Source: Luteitalea pratensis (lineage in GTDB: Bacteria; Acidobacteriota; Vicinamibacteria; Vicinamibacterales; Vicinamibacteraceae). Taken from it: a stretch of DNA of 64,000 bases. Of the stretch, positions 24,980 through 34,184 are shown piece after piece. Both the position numbers and the translations under genes were made by a program. The stretch is taken from contig NZ_CP015136.1 in NCBI RefSeq assembly GCF_001618865.1, positions 4,871,001-4,935,000 on the forward strand. The letters run 5' to 3'. Position 1 is the stretch's first letter. Every line of letters starts with the position of its first letter. Below the pieces are notes generated by a model. It made no database searches, was not told where the DNA came from, and saw only the letters and a program-made list of their open reading frames with translations.

Positions 24980-25792
24980 TCATCGCAGTCCTTCGAAGAG
25001 GTCCGATTCCATCGCCCGACCGCCGTTGACGACGCTGAACACCCGATAGAACTCCTGGGTGCCCCATAGTGCGCGCTGGTGGTCGTCTGACAGCGTCGCC
25101 AGCCCCTTGAAGATCGCCATCTGCGTCTTGTGACACGACACCGCGCGCCAGACCGTCGGCCACACGTGGCTCGTGTCGACGACCGTGGTGATCGCCCAGT
25201 CCGGCCACGGCACCGCCTGGCGCTCTACACCGTCCACGGCGCTCACCAGCCGACGGAGAGCTGCCTGGTACGCGGCCCACTTCGCGCCGCTCCACGCGAT
25301 GAAGTACAGCTTGGCGACACGATGCGGCGCCCCGAGCCGCGTCGCGTCGCCGAAAGCGGGATCGGCGGCGCAGGTGACGGCAGCGACGGTCAGTTGACTG
25401 ATCGCAATGTGGTCGGGATGACCGTACAAGCCATCCGGACCGAACGTGACGACCACGTGCGGCCTGACCCGGCGGAGGTGCCCGACGATCCGTTCGATGG
25501 CTGCTGCTGGCGCCACCTGGTCCAGCTCGCCGTCGCGATAGCCTAGAAACTGCACCTCCCGCAGTCCCAGTTCCCTGGCGGCTGCGTGCAGTTCGGCCTC
25601 TCGCGCTCGCCCGACGGCGTCAAGACCCGGCGATTCAGCAGGATCGCCGTAGCGGCCACGTTCCCCGCGGGTAGCGGTCACCAGGTACGTCTCGATGCCC
25701 TGGGCCGCGCAACTCGCCAGCGCGCCCCCGGCGCCGAGCGACTCGTCATCCGGATGCGCCAGCACACACATGAGGCGGAGGGTTGTAGTCAT
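24980..25792 (-). CDS. PIG-L family deacetylase (LmbE-like)
   Basis: The 270-residue product has the zinc-binding CVLAHPDDESLGAGG (AHPDDE at residues 11-16) near its start and the second ligand block GLYGHPDHIAISQL. These enzymes remove N-acetyl groups from sugar conjugates (MshB, LmbE, GlcNAc-PI relatives). There is no signal peptide. The ATG at 25792 is preceded by AGGAGG only two bases away, which is unusually close; a GTG at 25807 is an alternative. The gene lies 56 bases upstream of NagA in the same direction, so a shared role in amino-sugar turnover is plausible. Confidence 0.85.
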   Translation of the reverse strand: MTTTLRLMCVLAHPDDESLGAGGALASCAAQGIETYLVTATRGERGRYGDPAESPGLDAVGRAREAELHAAARELGLREVQFLGYRDGELDQVAPAAAIERIVGHLRRVRPHVVVTFGPDGLYGHPDHIAISQLTVAAVTCAADPAFGDATRLGAPHRVAKLYFIAWSGAKWAAYQAALRRLVSAVDGVERQAVPWPDWAITTVVDTSHVWPTVWRAVSCHKTQMAIFKGLATLSDDHQRALWGTQEFYRVFSVVNGGRAMESDLFEGLR

Positions 25793-26162
25793 GGCCTCCT
25801 GCGGCACGACGATGCAATTCTACCCACTCGTGACACCGGGCTGGCGAGGGCGTGCGTGGAGTAGCGAGGGCGACATGCCGCCGTGCCTGGTCCGAAGACT
25901 ATCAGCCGGTCGGTCCACGATGCTGTCGCGAACCAACGCGTTCGTGTGTCGACGCTTGTGGCGACTCACCATGCGCTTCACGCTGGCGTCCGACACAGAC
26001 GCCGATACAGTGTGTCGCGAGCCCCGCACCCCGCAATTTGCCTCGACCGCGATTCGTAAGTGGGCCAGTGGACGAGGAGGGGGAACACCTCGCGCGAGCC
26101 CGTGTTCGCCCTTGCGTTCCCCCAGGGCCGCCGCCCGCATGCGGTCCACTCTGGCACGTCGG
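25793..26162. other. No gene seen
   Basis: The region between the PIG-L deacetylase and the PIN-domain fragment has no supported feature. It presumably held the antitoxin and the 5' half of the PIN toxin. Confidence 0.35.
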
Positions 26163-26411
26163 CGTGTGCTGCACGTGATCACGCGTGACATCGTGTCCGA
26201 CTACCTCGCGTGGCACGTTGTCGTAAACGGCGGCGACTCGATTCTGGAGGCGCTGGAGCTTGAGGCGCGGTACCAAGTCTCGTTCTGGGATGCCCTGGTG
26301 ATCCAGGCCGCTCAGGTCGCGGGGGCCGAGGTTCTTTACTCCGAGGACTTGGCCGACGGGCAACGTTACGGAACTGTGCGGGTCAAGAATCCACTGACGC
26401 ATGGCGGGTGA
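26163..26411 (+). pseudogene. PIN-domain (VapC-type) toxin, C-terminal fragment
   Basis: DSILEALELEARYQVSFWDA, then LVIQAAQVAGAEVLYSEDLA and GQRYGTVRVKNPL, is the typical C-terminal half of VapC PIN-domain ribonucleases, including the W-D-A and S-E-D-L acidic positions. The first half with its leading catalytic Asp (normally in a DTNVL-type motif) is missing upstream, and no antitoxin is seen, so this is a dead toxin-antitoxin module. Confidence 0.7.
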
Positions 26412-26547
26412 CATGGAACAAGGACGGCGATGCGGCTCATCGTGCCACGGCGCGGACCGGTTTGGTCGCACCATGGGCAGAGGTTCGCGAGGACGATGTG
26501 TCTGGCGGTGCCTTCGAACGCCACAACCCCAATGCTAGACTTCGCGC

Positions 26548-28992
26548 ATGTGGGACGCCCTACGCCTTGACGTCCGGCATTCCTTCCGCAGTCTGCGACG
26601 GGCGCCGACCTTCTCCCTGATCGTCATCCTCACGCTGACCGTGGCTGTTGGCGCGACGACGGCAGTCGGCAGCCTGCTCAACGCACTCGTGCTGCGGAAA
26701 CCCGCGGTCCCCAATCCCGAGCAGCTCGTGGCCGTGTCAGCCCTTGACCCGCTGGAGAACGTGTCGGGCTGGCTCTACGCCGACACCTTCAAGGCCTACC
26801 TGGGCACGCAGCGATCCTTCGCACAGATGTCGATGTATGCCGGCGGACGACTCGTGCATGTCGAGGCGCGTTCCGGCGCCTTCGAGGCGTCGACCGAGAC
26901 CGTGTCGCCGACGTACTTCGACCTGGTCGGTGCGCGGCTGTCCGCGGGACGGTTCTTCAGCGACGCAGACGACGCGGCCGTCGTGATCAGCGAGGGCTTT
27001 CGGCGGCGCCTGTTCGGTAGTGGGTCCGGCGTCGGACAGACCATCACGGTGAACGCCGTGCCGACGACGGTGATCGGCGTCACGGCGGACGGCTTCCAGG
27101 GTCTGCAACACGGCGGGCCTCCCGACATCATCCAGCCATTCGCGCTGATCCCTGGCGACCGGCCCAGGCCGCTTCGATCGAGCAGCGTGGTCGGGCGTCT
27201 CGCAACGGGCGTGTCCATCGACGCAGCGCGCGACGAGCTACGAGCGCGCTGGCCGCGGATTCAGTCGGCGACCCTGCCGTCCGCGTTGCCTGAACGCGAT
27301 CGGGAGGCGTTGCTGCGTCAGCGGCCGGAGGTGGCACCGCTCGAGACGGCTTATTGGGCTGTGTCCAGCCGGTACGGCACCACGCTCGTGGTGCTCCAGG
27401 GCCTGGTGGCCATGCTGCTGGCGGTCGCGGCCGCCAACCTTGCCGGCCTCACCCTGGCGCGCTCGCTGACCCGGCGGCACCAGTTCGCGGTTCGCCTCGC
27501 ACTCGGGGGAAGCGCGGCGCGCGTGTGCTGGCAGTTGCTCCTGGACGGCATCCTGCTGTCCGCCGTGGCGTTTGCCGGTGCGGTGCCGCTGGCGTGGGCA
27601 ATCGTGCAAGCCGTGAGGGAGTCCCTCGTGGCTGGCCTATTTACGTCGAGCCGTTGGTTTCCGGACGTGGCGCCTGATGCCGGCGTCCTCGCCGCGACGG
27701 CGCTGCTGACGCTCGTGATTGGCCTCGCCATGGGCGTCGTCGCCGCGTGGCAGTCGGTCACGGTTCGCGTCGACCAATGCCTCCGTCGCGGGCGCGGGAG
27801 CATCGAATCGTTCGGCCGGTTCGGGCGTGGCCTCCTGGTTGCGCAGGTTGCGTTGTCGATGACGTGTCTGGTCGGGGCTGGACTCTTCACGGCGACGCTG
27901 GCTCGCTTGCGCGCGAACGACACATCGCTCCAGTCGCAGCGCATCGTCTTCACCCGCGCGTATCGCGAGCCTGGAGATCAGGCGCTGTTGCCACCGGAGT
28001 ACTACCGCGCGCTCGTCGCGGACCTTGGCCACATGCCGGGGGCCGAGGCGGCCGCGCTGTCGGTGTATTACCCGACGTACTTCCACACCTCGGGACCGCT
28101 CCCGACGGAGCACTACACGCGGGCCGACGGCGCCGCCGCACCCGAAATCGCGGTGCTGCCGGAGCGCGTGTCGCCGGGCTTCTTCGATCTGTTCCGACTG
28201 CCGCGGCTGCAGGGCCGCGACATCTCGTGGGACGACGGCCCGGCGACGCCGGCGGTCGCGCTGCTCTCGGCGTCGGTGGCTCGCGTGCTGTTCCCGGCAG
28301 GCGACGCCGTCGGCCGGTACATCCGGCTCGCCGGACCCGAGCGTCGTGACATCGAAGTGATCGGCGTCGTCGCCGATGCCCCGTACGGCAGGCTCGACGA
28401 CCCGCGGCCGTTCGTCGTCTTCCGGCCGATGCTGCAGGACCTGGCGAGGTCGCAGTTTCCGATGGCCTATGTCCGTGCGAGCAGCGGCGACCTCGCGACG
28501 GTGCACGATGGATACAGGCGCGTCATCAAGGCGCTGGGGCATCGGTTGCTGCGCGACTTCATGACGACGTCGGAATACGTCGACAATGCGCTGCTGCGGC
28601 AGCGTTTCACCGCAGGGTTGGCCACATTCGTCGCGGCCATCACGATCTTGCTGGCATGCATGGGCGTGTACGGGCTGCTCGCGTACTCCGTCGCGGCGCG
28701 GGTTCGGGAAATCGGTGTGCGCCTGGCGCTTGGCGCCGCGCGAGGGACCGTCATCTGGATGATCATGCGGGACGGCCTGGCGATCGCGGTGCCCGGTGTG
28801 CTCGTCGGCACCGCGTGCGCGTGGTCCGCCGCGCGGCTCGTACGGGCACAACTCTACGGCATCGCTCCCGGTGATCCCCGAATGCTGCTGATCGCCGCCG
28901 CCGTCTCGCTTGCGACGGTGCTCGCGGCGTCATGGCTGCCGGCGCTGCGCGCGTCGAGAGTAGCGCCCGTCGAAGCACTACGCGAGGAATAG
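26548..28992 (+). CDS. ADOP-family ABC permease (MacB/FtsX type)
   Basis: The 814-residue product has the duplicated MacB-periplasmic-core plus FtsX layout of acidobacterial duplicated orphan permeases. It has an N-terminal helix (FSLIVILTLTVAVGATTAVG), a first periplasmic core (about 50-250), a first FtsX membrane block (about 280-455), a second core (about 480-670) and a final FtsX block with GVYGLLAYSVAARVREIGVR then LALGAARG. No ATPase gene is adjacent, as usual for the family. It lacks the extra N-terminal segment found in the copy at 55579. Substrate is unknown; such permeases are thought to work in envelope export or mechanotransmission. It stands alone, with no PadR gene nearby. Confidence 0.9.
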   Translation: MWDALRLDVRHSFRSLRRAPTFSLIVILTLTVAVGATTAVGSLLNALVLRKPAVPNPEQLVAVSALDPLENVSGWLYADTFKAYLGTQRSFAQMSMYAGGRLVHVEARSGAFEASTETVSPTYFDLVGARLSAGRFFSDADDAAVVISEGFRRRLFGSGSGVGQTITVNAVPTTVIGVTADGFQGLQHGGPPDIIQPFALIPGDRPRPLRSSSVVGRLATGVSIDAARDELRARWPRIQSATLPSALPERDREALLRQRPEVAPLETAYWAVSSRYGTTLVVLQGLVAMLLAVAAANLAGLTLARSLTRRHQFAVRLALGGSAARVCWQLLLDGILLSAVAFAGAVPLAWAIVQAVRESLVAGLFTSSRWFPDVAPDAGVLAATALLTLVIGLAMGVVAAWQSVTVRVDQCLRRGRGSIESFGRFGRGLLVAQVALSMTCLVGAGLFTATLARLRANDTSLQSQRIVFTRAYREPGDQALLPPEYYRALVADLGHMPGAEAAALSVYYPTYFHTSGPLPTEHYTRADGAAAPEIAVLPERVSPGFFDLFRLPRLQGRDISWDDGPATPAVALLSASVARVLFPAGDAVGRYIRLAGPERRDIEVIGVVADAPYGRLDDPRPFVVFRPMLQDLARSQFPMAYVRASSGDLATVHDGYRRVIKALGHRLLRDFMTTSEYVDNALLRQRFTAGLATFVAAITILLACMGVYGLLAYSVAARVREIGVRLALGAARGTVIWMIMRDGLAIAVPGVLVGTACAWSAARLVRAQLYGIAPGDPRMLLIAAAVSLATVLAASWLPALRASRVAPVEALREE

Positions 28993-29207
28993 CCATCTGG
29001 ATTGCTGCAATCACTTGCGTCGGCAACGCCTACACGCCGGAGTGCTGTTGGACCAGCAGCAGTAAGCGGTCTCGCCGCACGCTGGCGTCAGGCCGTCGTC
29101 GTGGACAATCGTCTCAGCACGGAAGGCGTGATCGGCGTGCAGACAAAAGGTACGGGACCGATACATCAGGTCAGTTCGCGCGGACAATTGGTGCGCGAGG
29201 TTACCTG

Positions 29208-30320
29208 ATGAGCGCGACCCACCGAACCGGAACCCTGGCGGCTGCTCTGCTCGTCGCGATCGTGGCGGCCGGTGTGACGCATGCCGCATCCGAACCGGAT
29301 GCTCGCCCGTTCAACGCCAAGGCCGCCGCAGCGTATCTCGATGCGCGAGCCGAAGCGTGGTCCACATGGTCGAACGCCCAGCGAGATCGCGGCACCTTCT
29401 GCATGTCTTGCCACACAACGCTGCCGTACGCGCTCGCACGCCCTGAACTCAGGGGACGCATCGGCGAGACGCAGCCGTCCGCGGCTGAGGAGAAGATTCT
29501 GGGCAACCTGCTCACCCGGGCACGCAACTGGCGCGAGGTTGAACCGCTCTATCCCGATCAGACACGCGGCATACCGAAGACCAGTGAGTCGCGCGCGATC
29601 GAGGCGGTGATGAATGCCGTCGTCCTGTCGCGCCGGGACGCCCGGAGCGGAGGCCGCAGTGACGACACACGCACGGCCCTCGACGTGATGTGGTCCCTGC
29701 AGATGAAGACCGGCCCGAACAGCGGCGCCTGGACGTGGCTCAACTTCAACTACGAGCCATGGGAGTCCCCGAACTCGCCGTACTTTGGCGCGTCGATGGC
29801 GGCCATCGCTGTGGGTCTGGCACCGGAAGGGTATGCGACGTCACCCGCGATTCAGGACCGCATGGAAGCGTTACGCGGCTACCTCCGGCGTCAGCATGGG
29901 ACGGTGTCCCTGCTCAATCAGTTGATGGGTCTCTGGGCCTCGGGCACGGTGCATGATCTGTTGGCCGTCGAGCAGCGCAACGCTACGATCGCGGCAGCGT
30001 TCTCGATGCAGCAGGCCGATGGCGGCTGGAGCACATCGTCGCTTGGCACCTACCAGCGTGTCGACAAGACGGCAAACGACACGAAGAGTGATGGCTACGG
30101 TACCGCACTGGCCTGTCTGGCGCTGCAGGCCGCCGGTGTCCAGGATCCTCGAGTGACGAAGGGACTGGACTGGCTGCGGCGCAACCAGGATGGCGCCACT
30201 GGACGATGGACCGCGACGTCTCTCAACAAGCAACGCGATCCGGCATCTGAGCCCGGCAAGTTCATGGACGATGCCGCGACCGCATATGCCGTTCTGGCGC
30301 TGACCATTGATAAGCGCTAG
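29208..30320 (+). CDS. Secreted alpha/alpha-toroid protein with a c-type heme motif
   Basis: The 370-residue product has a signal peptide (TGTLAAALLVAIVAAGVTHA) and, soon after, a single CMSCH motif (GTFCMSCHTTLPYALARPEL), suggesting covalent heme c. The rest is rich in the helical repeats of the squalene-cyclase/prenyltransferase toroid fold: DVMWSLQMKTGPNSGAWTW, AFSMQQADGGWSTSSLG, GYGTALACLALQAAGVQDPR and GLDWLRRNQDGATGRW. The QxxDGGW motif is present but the cyclase DxDD acid is not evident. A heme-bearing toroid is unusual; function is unknown, perhaps a periplasmic redox or binding role. The ATG at 29208 is used because the signal peptide begins there. Confidence 0.7.
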   Translation: MSATHRTGTLAAALLVAIVAAGVTHAASEPDARPFNAKAAAAYLDARAEAWSTWSNAQRDRGTFCMSCHTTLPYALARPELRGRIGETQPSAAEEKILGNLLTRARNWREVEPLYPDQTRGIPKTSESRAIEAVMNAVVLSRRDARSGGRSDDTRTALDVMWSLQMKTGPNSGAWTWLNFNYEPWESPNSPYFGASMAAIAVGLAPEGYATSPAIQDRMEALRGYLRRQHGTVSLLNQLMGLWASGTVHDLLAVEQRNATIAAAFSMQQADGGWSTSSLGTYQRVDKTANDTKSDGYGTALACLALQAAGVQDPRVTKGLDWLRRNQDGATGRWTATSLNKQRDPASEPGKFMDDAATAYAVLALTIDKR

Positions 30321-30323
30321 CCG

Positions 30324-31112
30324 TCAGCGTTGGGCAGCATGTGGCTCGGCGCTCTTTGCCAGGAAATAGATGGTCGCCGGTCGTGTCCCGGTCTCGACAA
30401 GCGTGAACCCTGCTGCGCCGAGCGCCTCTGTCCATCGGCGCCGGTTCTGGGTCGAACTCCAGAAGCCGTGGCCGTGCAGCGACCACGGCATCGCCACCTT
30501 GATCCATGCGTCGCTGTTCAGGCTCACGATCAGCAACTGCCCTCCGGGCCGCAGGACACGTGCGGTTTCCGTCAGCGCCTGCGCAATACCGTCCCAGGGC
30601 AGGTGATCGATGGCGGCGACGCTGAACACCGCGTCGAAGCGGCCCGCTTCGAAGGGAAGCCTGCGCATGTCGGCCACCTGCACGTGCACGCGGTCAGCGA
30701 CGCCAGCGGCGCGGGCATTGCGCATCAGGCGCTCCGGGGTGTTGTCCTCGATGCCGAAGTACCCGCGGTAGGCGTCCAGCGCGGTCACGCGTGCCTGTGG
30801 CCGGGCGAACAGGAGGCCGATGGTGGCCCGGCCCGATCCCGCGCCGAGTTCGAGGACCTCGCCGCGCCCTGCCGGGATGAACGACTCGGTCGCGAGCCGC
30901 TGCGGCGACGCGATCTGCACCGCGTAGTGCATGGCGATCGCGCCGGCAGCGCCCCAGAGGCACAAGAGGCCGGAAGCCACGATGCGCCAACGCCGCCAAC
31001 CGAAACGCCATCCCAGCAGCGCCAGGGCGACACCGGCCAACGAGAGCAGGACGTGCCCCCAGCGGAGTGGCCAGGAATAGTCGAAGTCGTAGGTGAACAT
31101 GAGCGCCAGCAT
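30324..31112 (-). CDS. Membrane-anchored class I SAM methyltransferase
   Basis: The 262-residue product starts with two hydrophobic helices (about 14-34 and 43-66), then a Rossmann methyltransferase domain: EVLELGAGSGRATIGLL (motif I), VTALDAYRG (motif II acid), VQVADMRRLPFEAGRFDAVF and DHLPWDGIAQALTETARVLR, PGGQLLIVSL. The substrate cannot be told from sequence; small-molecule or lipid acceptors are typical of this layout. AGGGA nine bases upstream supports the ATG at 31112. It converges with the toroid gene (3 bases apart) and is divergent from the two-component pair. Confidence 0.8.
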   Translation of the reverse strand: MLALMFTYDFDYSWPLRWGHVLLSLAGVALALLGWRFGWRRWRIVASGLLCLWGAAGAIAMHYAVQIASPQRLATESFIPAGRGEVLELGAGSGRATIGLLFARPQARVTALDAYRGYFGIEDNTPERLMRNARAAGVADRVHVQVADMRRLPFEAGRFDAVFSVAAIDHLPWDGIAQALTETARVLRPGGQLLIVSLNSDAWIKVAMPWSLHGHGFWSSTQNRRRWTEALGAAGFTLVETGTRPATIYFLAKSAEPHAAQR

Positions 31113-31145
31113 GATCGACGTTCCCTGAATGCGGCCTGAAGCCCG

Positions 31146-31181
31146 CGTTCAGGTGCCGTTCAGGCAACTTCGCGCTATAAC
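31146..31181 (+). promoter_or_regulatory. Tandem response-regulator sites plus -10 for the 31189 operon
   Basis: CGTTCAGG occurs twice (31146-31153 and 31157-31164) with an 11-bp period, the classic one-turn spacing for OmpR/PhoP-type regulators. Twelve bases further on is TATAAC (31176-31181), a good -10; no -35 is needed if the regulator activates. Two inverted CCTGAA copies lie further upstream (31124 and 31135). The predicted transcript start falls at about 31188-31190, on the GTG start codon itself. Confidence 0.5.
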
Positions 31182-31188
31182 GGCAGCC

Positions 31189-31872
31189 GTGCGGGTGCTG
31201 GTGGCGGAAGACGAGCGGGCGCTGGCCGAGCAGCTCGAACTGGCGCTCACCGCGGCCGGGTACGCGGTCGACGGCGCCGCTGATGGTCCGCGTGCCGACT
31301 TCTTGGCGCGGACCGAAACGTACGATGCGGTCCTGCTGGACCTCGGGCTCCCCGGCATCGATGGACTGACGCTGTTGGGCCGCTGGCGTGAAGCCGGACT
31401 GGACGTGCCCGTCCTGGTGCTCACCGCGCGCGGCAGTTGGTCCGAGCGCGTGCTCGGCATCGACAGTGGGGCGGACGACTACCTGGCGAAACCGTATCGC
31501 ATCGAGGAAGTGCTCGCGCGAGTCCGCGCGCTCATTCGTCGGGCCCATGGGCACGCGCAGCCCGAACTGCGGTGCGGCGACGTGACCCTCGATCGCGCCC
31601 GGGCGCAGGTCACCGTACGTGGCACCGCAGTGGCGTTGACCAGCCACGAGTACCGGTTGCTCGCCTACCTGATGCACCATCCCGGGCGCGTCGTCTCGCG
31701 GCAGGCGCTCACCGAGCACATCTACGCACAGGACTGCGATCGCGATTCGAACACCCTCGAGGTGTTCGTCGCACGGCTCAGACGCAAGCTGGGCGCCTCG
31801 GTCATCGAGACGGTGCGCGGACTCGGTTACCGAATCACCGGCGTCGCGGCGAAGCAGGCATCGGGCACGTGA
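31189..31872 (+). CDS. OmpR/PhoP-type response regulator
   Basis: The 227-residue product has a receiver domain (VRVLVAEDERALAEQLELAL; phosphoacceptor D51 in LLDLGLPGIDG; conserved Lys in DDYLAKPY) and a winged-helix output domain with TSHEYRLLAYLMHHPGRVVS and the closing VIETVRGLGYRI. It binds tandem direct repeats in this family. The start is the GTG at 31189, chosen because the domain begins there and the upstream -10 leaves almost no leader, implying a leaderless message. The kinase gene overlaps it by 4 bases (GTGA). Confidence 0.85.
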   Translation: MRVLVAEDERALAEQLELALTAAGYAVDGAADGPRADFLARTETYDAVLLDLGLPGIDGLTLLGRWREAGLDVPVLVLTARGSWSERVLGIDSGADDYLAKPYRIEEVLARVRALIRRAHGHAQPELRCGDVTLDRARAQVTVRGTAVALTSHEYRLLAYLMHHPGRVVSRQALTEHIYAQDCDRDSNTLEVFVARLRRKLGASVIETVRGLGYRITGVAAKQASGT

Positions 31873-32876
31873 GCGCATCCGGCTCGTTCCGCTCACAGCT
31901 CCTCGCCGGCTCGATCCTGTGGACGTTCGGCGTGATGCTGGTCATCTCCGTCGCGCTCGTGGCGTTCCTGGCCATGCATCCACAACCCCATCGCACGCTC
32001 TTCGACTGGTTCATCTCCGTGCCTCTTGTCGTGAGCGCGGTCGTCGGGCTTGCCTGCCTGGCGGCGGGAGCGCTCACCATCGGGCGTGGAGTCCATGCGA
32101 TGGACCTGCTGCGGGCTCGCCTGGCCGATGTCCGCCGGGGCACAGCCACGCGATTGGCGGGCGCCTACCCCGCGGAGGTCCAGCCACTCGTGGACGACCT
32201 GAATGCACTGCTCGAGGCGCGTGATGCGCGCGTGGCCCGTGCCGGAGAACGAGCAGCGGATGTGGCGCACGGCCTCAAGACGCCGCTCGCCGTGCTCGCG
32301 CGCGATGCCGATCGCGTCGCGCGGCACGACCCTGCGCTGGCCGCGTCCATCGGCGCGGAGCTCTCACGCATGGCGCGGCAGATCGACCATCACCTTTCGC
32401 AGGCGCGCGTCGTCGCGGCCGGCACGGCCGCCGGGCTACGCGCTCCGGTGCGTCCCGCGGTGGATGGCCTGTTCCGGGCGCTCGGCCGCCTGCACGCCGA
32501 ACGTCGTCTGTCGCTCGAGCAGGACGTCGCCGTCGATCACGTCGTACGGTGTGCGCCGCAGGATCTGGACGAAATGCTCGGCAACCTGCTCGACAACGCC
32601 TGCACGTGGGGCCGCCGGCGTATCCACGTGTCGTCCTCCGTTCACCATGGCCTCGTCACGCTGACGGTAGACGATGATGGCGAGGGGCTGGAGCCGGCGC
32701 TGATGCCACGGGTGCTGCAGCGCGGTGTCAGAGCGGATGAACGCGTGCCTGGCTCGGGTCTGGGCCTGGCTATCGTGCACGATCTGGTCGAACTCTACGA
32801 CGGATCGTTAGTGCTCGAGCGCTCGCCGCTGGGCGGGTTACGTGTTCGGCTGACCCTGCCCGGCGTGGCGGAGTAA
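31869..32876 (+). CDS. PhoQ-like sensor histidine kinase
   Basis: The 335-residue product has two transmembrane helices (about 11-35 and 50-73) enclosing a very short periplasmic loop of about 15 residues, then a HAMP-like linker. The phosphoacceptor motif is DVAHGLKTPLAVL (H134), the HxLKTPLA form typical of PhoQ-type kinases. ATPase boxes follow: N (GNLLDNACTWG, N243), G1 (DDDGEG) and G2 (GSGLGLAIVHDL). The minimal sensor loop suggests that it senses the membrane or a partner protein. The GTG start at 31869 overlaps the regulator's stop, ensuring coupled translation. Confidence 0.85.
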   Translation: MSASGSFRSQLLAGSILWTFGVMLVISVALVAFLAMHPQPHRTLFDWFISVPLVVSAVVGLACLAAGALTIGRGVHAMDLLRARLADVRRGTATRLAGAYPAEVQPLVDDLNALLEARDARVARAGERAADVAHGLKTPLAVLARDADRVARHDPALAASIGAELSRMARQIDHHLSQARVVAAGTAAGLRAPVRPAVDGLFRALGRLHAERRLSLEQDVAVDHVVRCAPQDLDEMLGNLLDNACTWGRRRIHVSSSVHHGLVTLTVDDDGEGLEPALMPRVLQRGVRADERVPGSGLGLAIVHDLVELYDGSLVLERSPLGGLRVRLTLPGVAE

Positions 32877-32977
32877 CCCGATACTCGTGTCGGCTGAAGC
32901 CTGTTCGTTCCAATCCCAGCCAGGTGAGAAGTACAAGGCAGTCATCCGAGTGCAGAGCCGCCGGAGCGCGACGATGA

Positions 32978-33988
32978 CTACTGGACGTCGAGGATGGCGG
33001 TGCAACTACCCTTGACGTGGCCTACCGTTGTCTTCTCCCCCGCCAGTCCACGCCTGAACGCTTCCCGGACCTGTTCGGCGTACGCGCGATAGGCGGCCTG
33101 AGCGCTGCCGGCGGCGCGGCTGTCGGGCGGCACCTTGAACATCAGGTCGAGTTCACGCTCCCACTGCACGACGCCGATCTCGCGCAGGTTGCGGCGGCTC
33201 GCCGCGAAGTCGTGAATCCCGAGGGCGATTCCCGCCGTCGAGTTGATCAGACGGCATTCCATCAGGGTGCGCTGGCCCTCGTACATCGCGTCATGCGTCT
33301 GCGTTTCCGAACTGGCCGCGCCCATCTGCGGCAGCACGATCGACTGTGCACCCGCCGCATCGAGGGCTGTCAGGCAGGCCGCCACCCCGCGGCGCACGCG
33401 GTCCTGCGCGTAGAGCTCGCGGCGATCGACCGCTCCACCCTGCGCGAACTCGGTGGCGATCAGGCACGCCGCTTTCGGGAAGTTGGCGTTGGCCGGAGTC
33501 ATGGCGCTCCGTGGCAGCTGCGCGACAAAGGTGTCGACACCAATGCGCAACACGCCCGGCTCCCCCGCAGCGTTGGCGGCTGGTTGCTTCTGGCGAGCCG
33601 CGATCTGATCCTCGAGATCGCGCATCACCTCGGGCTGCTTCTGGACGCGCGAGACCAGGACACGTTGCGTCGCCGGCTGCGGCGCAGTGATCGACAGGTC
33701 GGTGTTGGTCGGGACGATCGCCGCTGCTGGTCGAAACTCGGGCCGGTCGAACGCGCGCTCGAGGTCGCCCGCGCTGAGGTAGACGCGCAGGGGCGACTGG
33801 TCTGCCTTTGTCGCAGGCAGATCCACGAGTTGAAAGCTCGGCTCACGCGAGGCGTGCCGTGCCTTGTCGCTCTCGAACATCGCGCCGACCGGCCCCTGTT
33901 GTGCGATCGCCACGGCGGCCGGCACGGCCACGATGGCGACCAGGAGGGCGAAGGCGCGAGCACGGCCTGGAACCAGCAGCATCGGCAT
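32978..33988 (-). CDS. Secreted protein of unknown function, possibly macro-domain-like
   Basis: The 336-residue product has an N-terminal signal peptide (RARAFALLVAIVAVPAAVAIAQ region, cleavage near AIA-QQ). The middle (about 145-240) has a pattern faintly like a macro domain: VLRIGVDTFVAQLPRSAM, KAACLIATEFAQGGAVDRRE, ACLTALDAAGAQSIVLPQMG. The ADP-ribose-binding NAAN motif is not present, so any similarity may be distant. The C-terminal part ends with GHVKGSCTAILDV. Function is unknown. It stands alone, facing right-hand genes divergently. Confidence 0.5.
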   Translation of the reverse strand: MPMLLVPGRARAFALLVAIVAVPAAVAIAQQGPVGAMFESDKARHASREPSFQLVDLPATKADQSPLRVYLSAGDLERAFDRPEFRPAAAIVPTNTDLSITAPQPATQRVLVSRVQKQPEVMRDLEDQIAARQKQPAANAAGEPGVLRIGVDTFVAQLPRSAMTPANANFPKAACLIATEFAQGGAVDRRELYAQDRVRRGVAACLTALDAAGAQSIVLPQMGAASSETQTHDAMYEGQRTLMECRLINSTAGIALGIHDFAASRRNLREIGVVQWERELDLMFKVPPDSRAAGSAQAAYRAYAEQVREAFRRGLAGEKTTVGHVKGSCTAILDVQ

Positions 33989-34184
33989 TTTGCTCCAATG
34001 TCTGAATCGAACTACCGGGGGATTCTAGCCGACCCTCGACCTGCGGCTGGCTCCTTCCTCACGACCGAGCGGGCAGGAACGCGAGGAGGTGCGGGATATT
34101 CCCCATTTGGGCACGATCAACAGCAGTTGCATATAGAGCAGATGCGGTACGGCAGCTGGCGCGTCTCCTGCACGCAGTGCGGCT

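Noticed and set aside
27637-28851. A 404-codon minus-strand frame
   Set aside because: Shadow of the ADOP gene at 26548.
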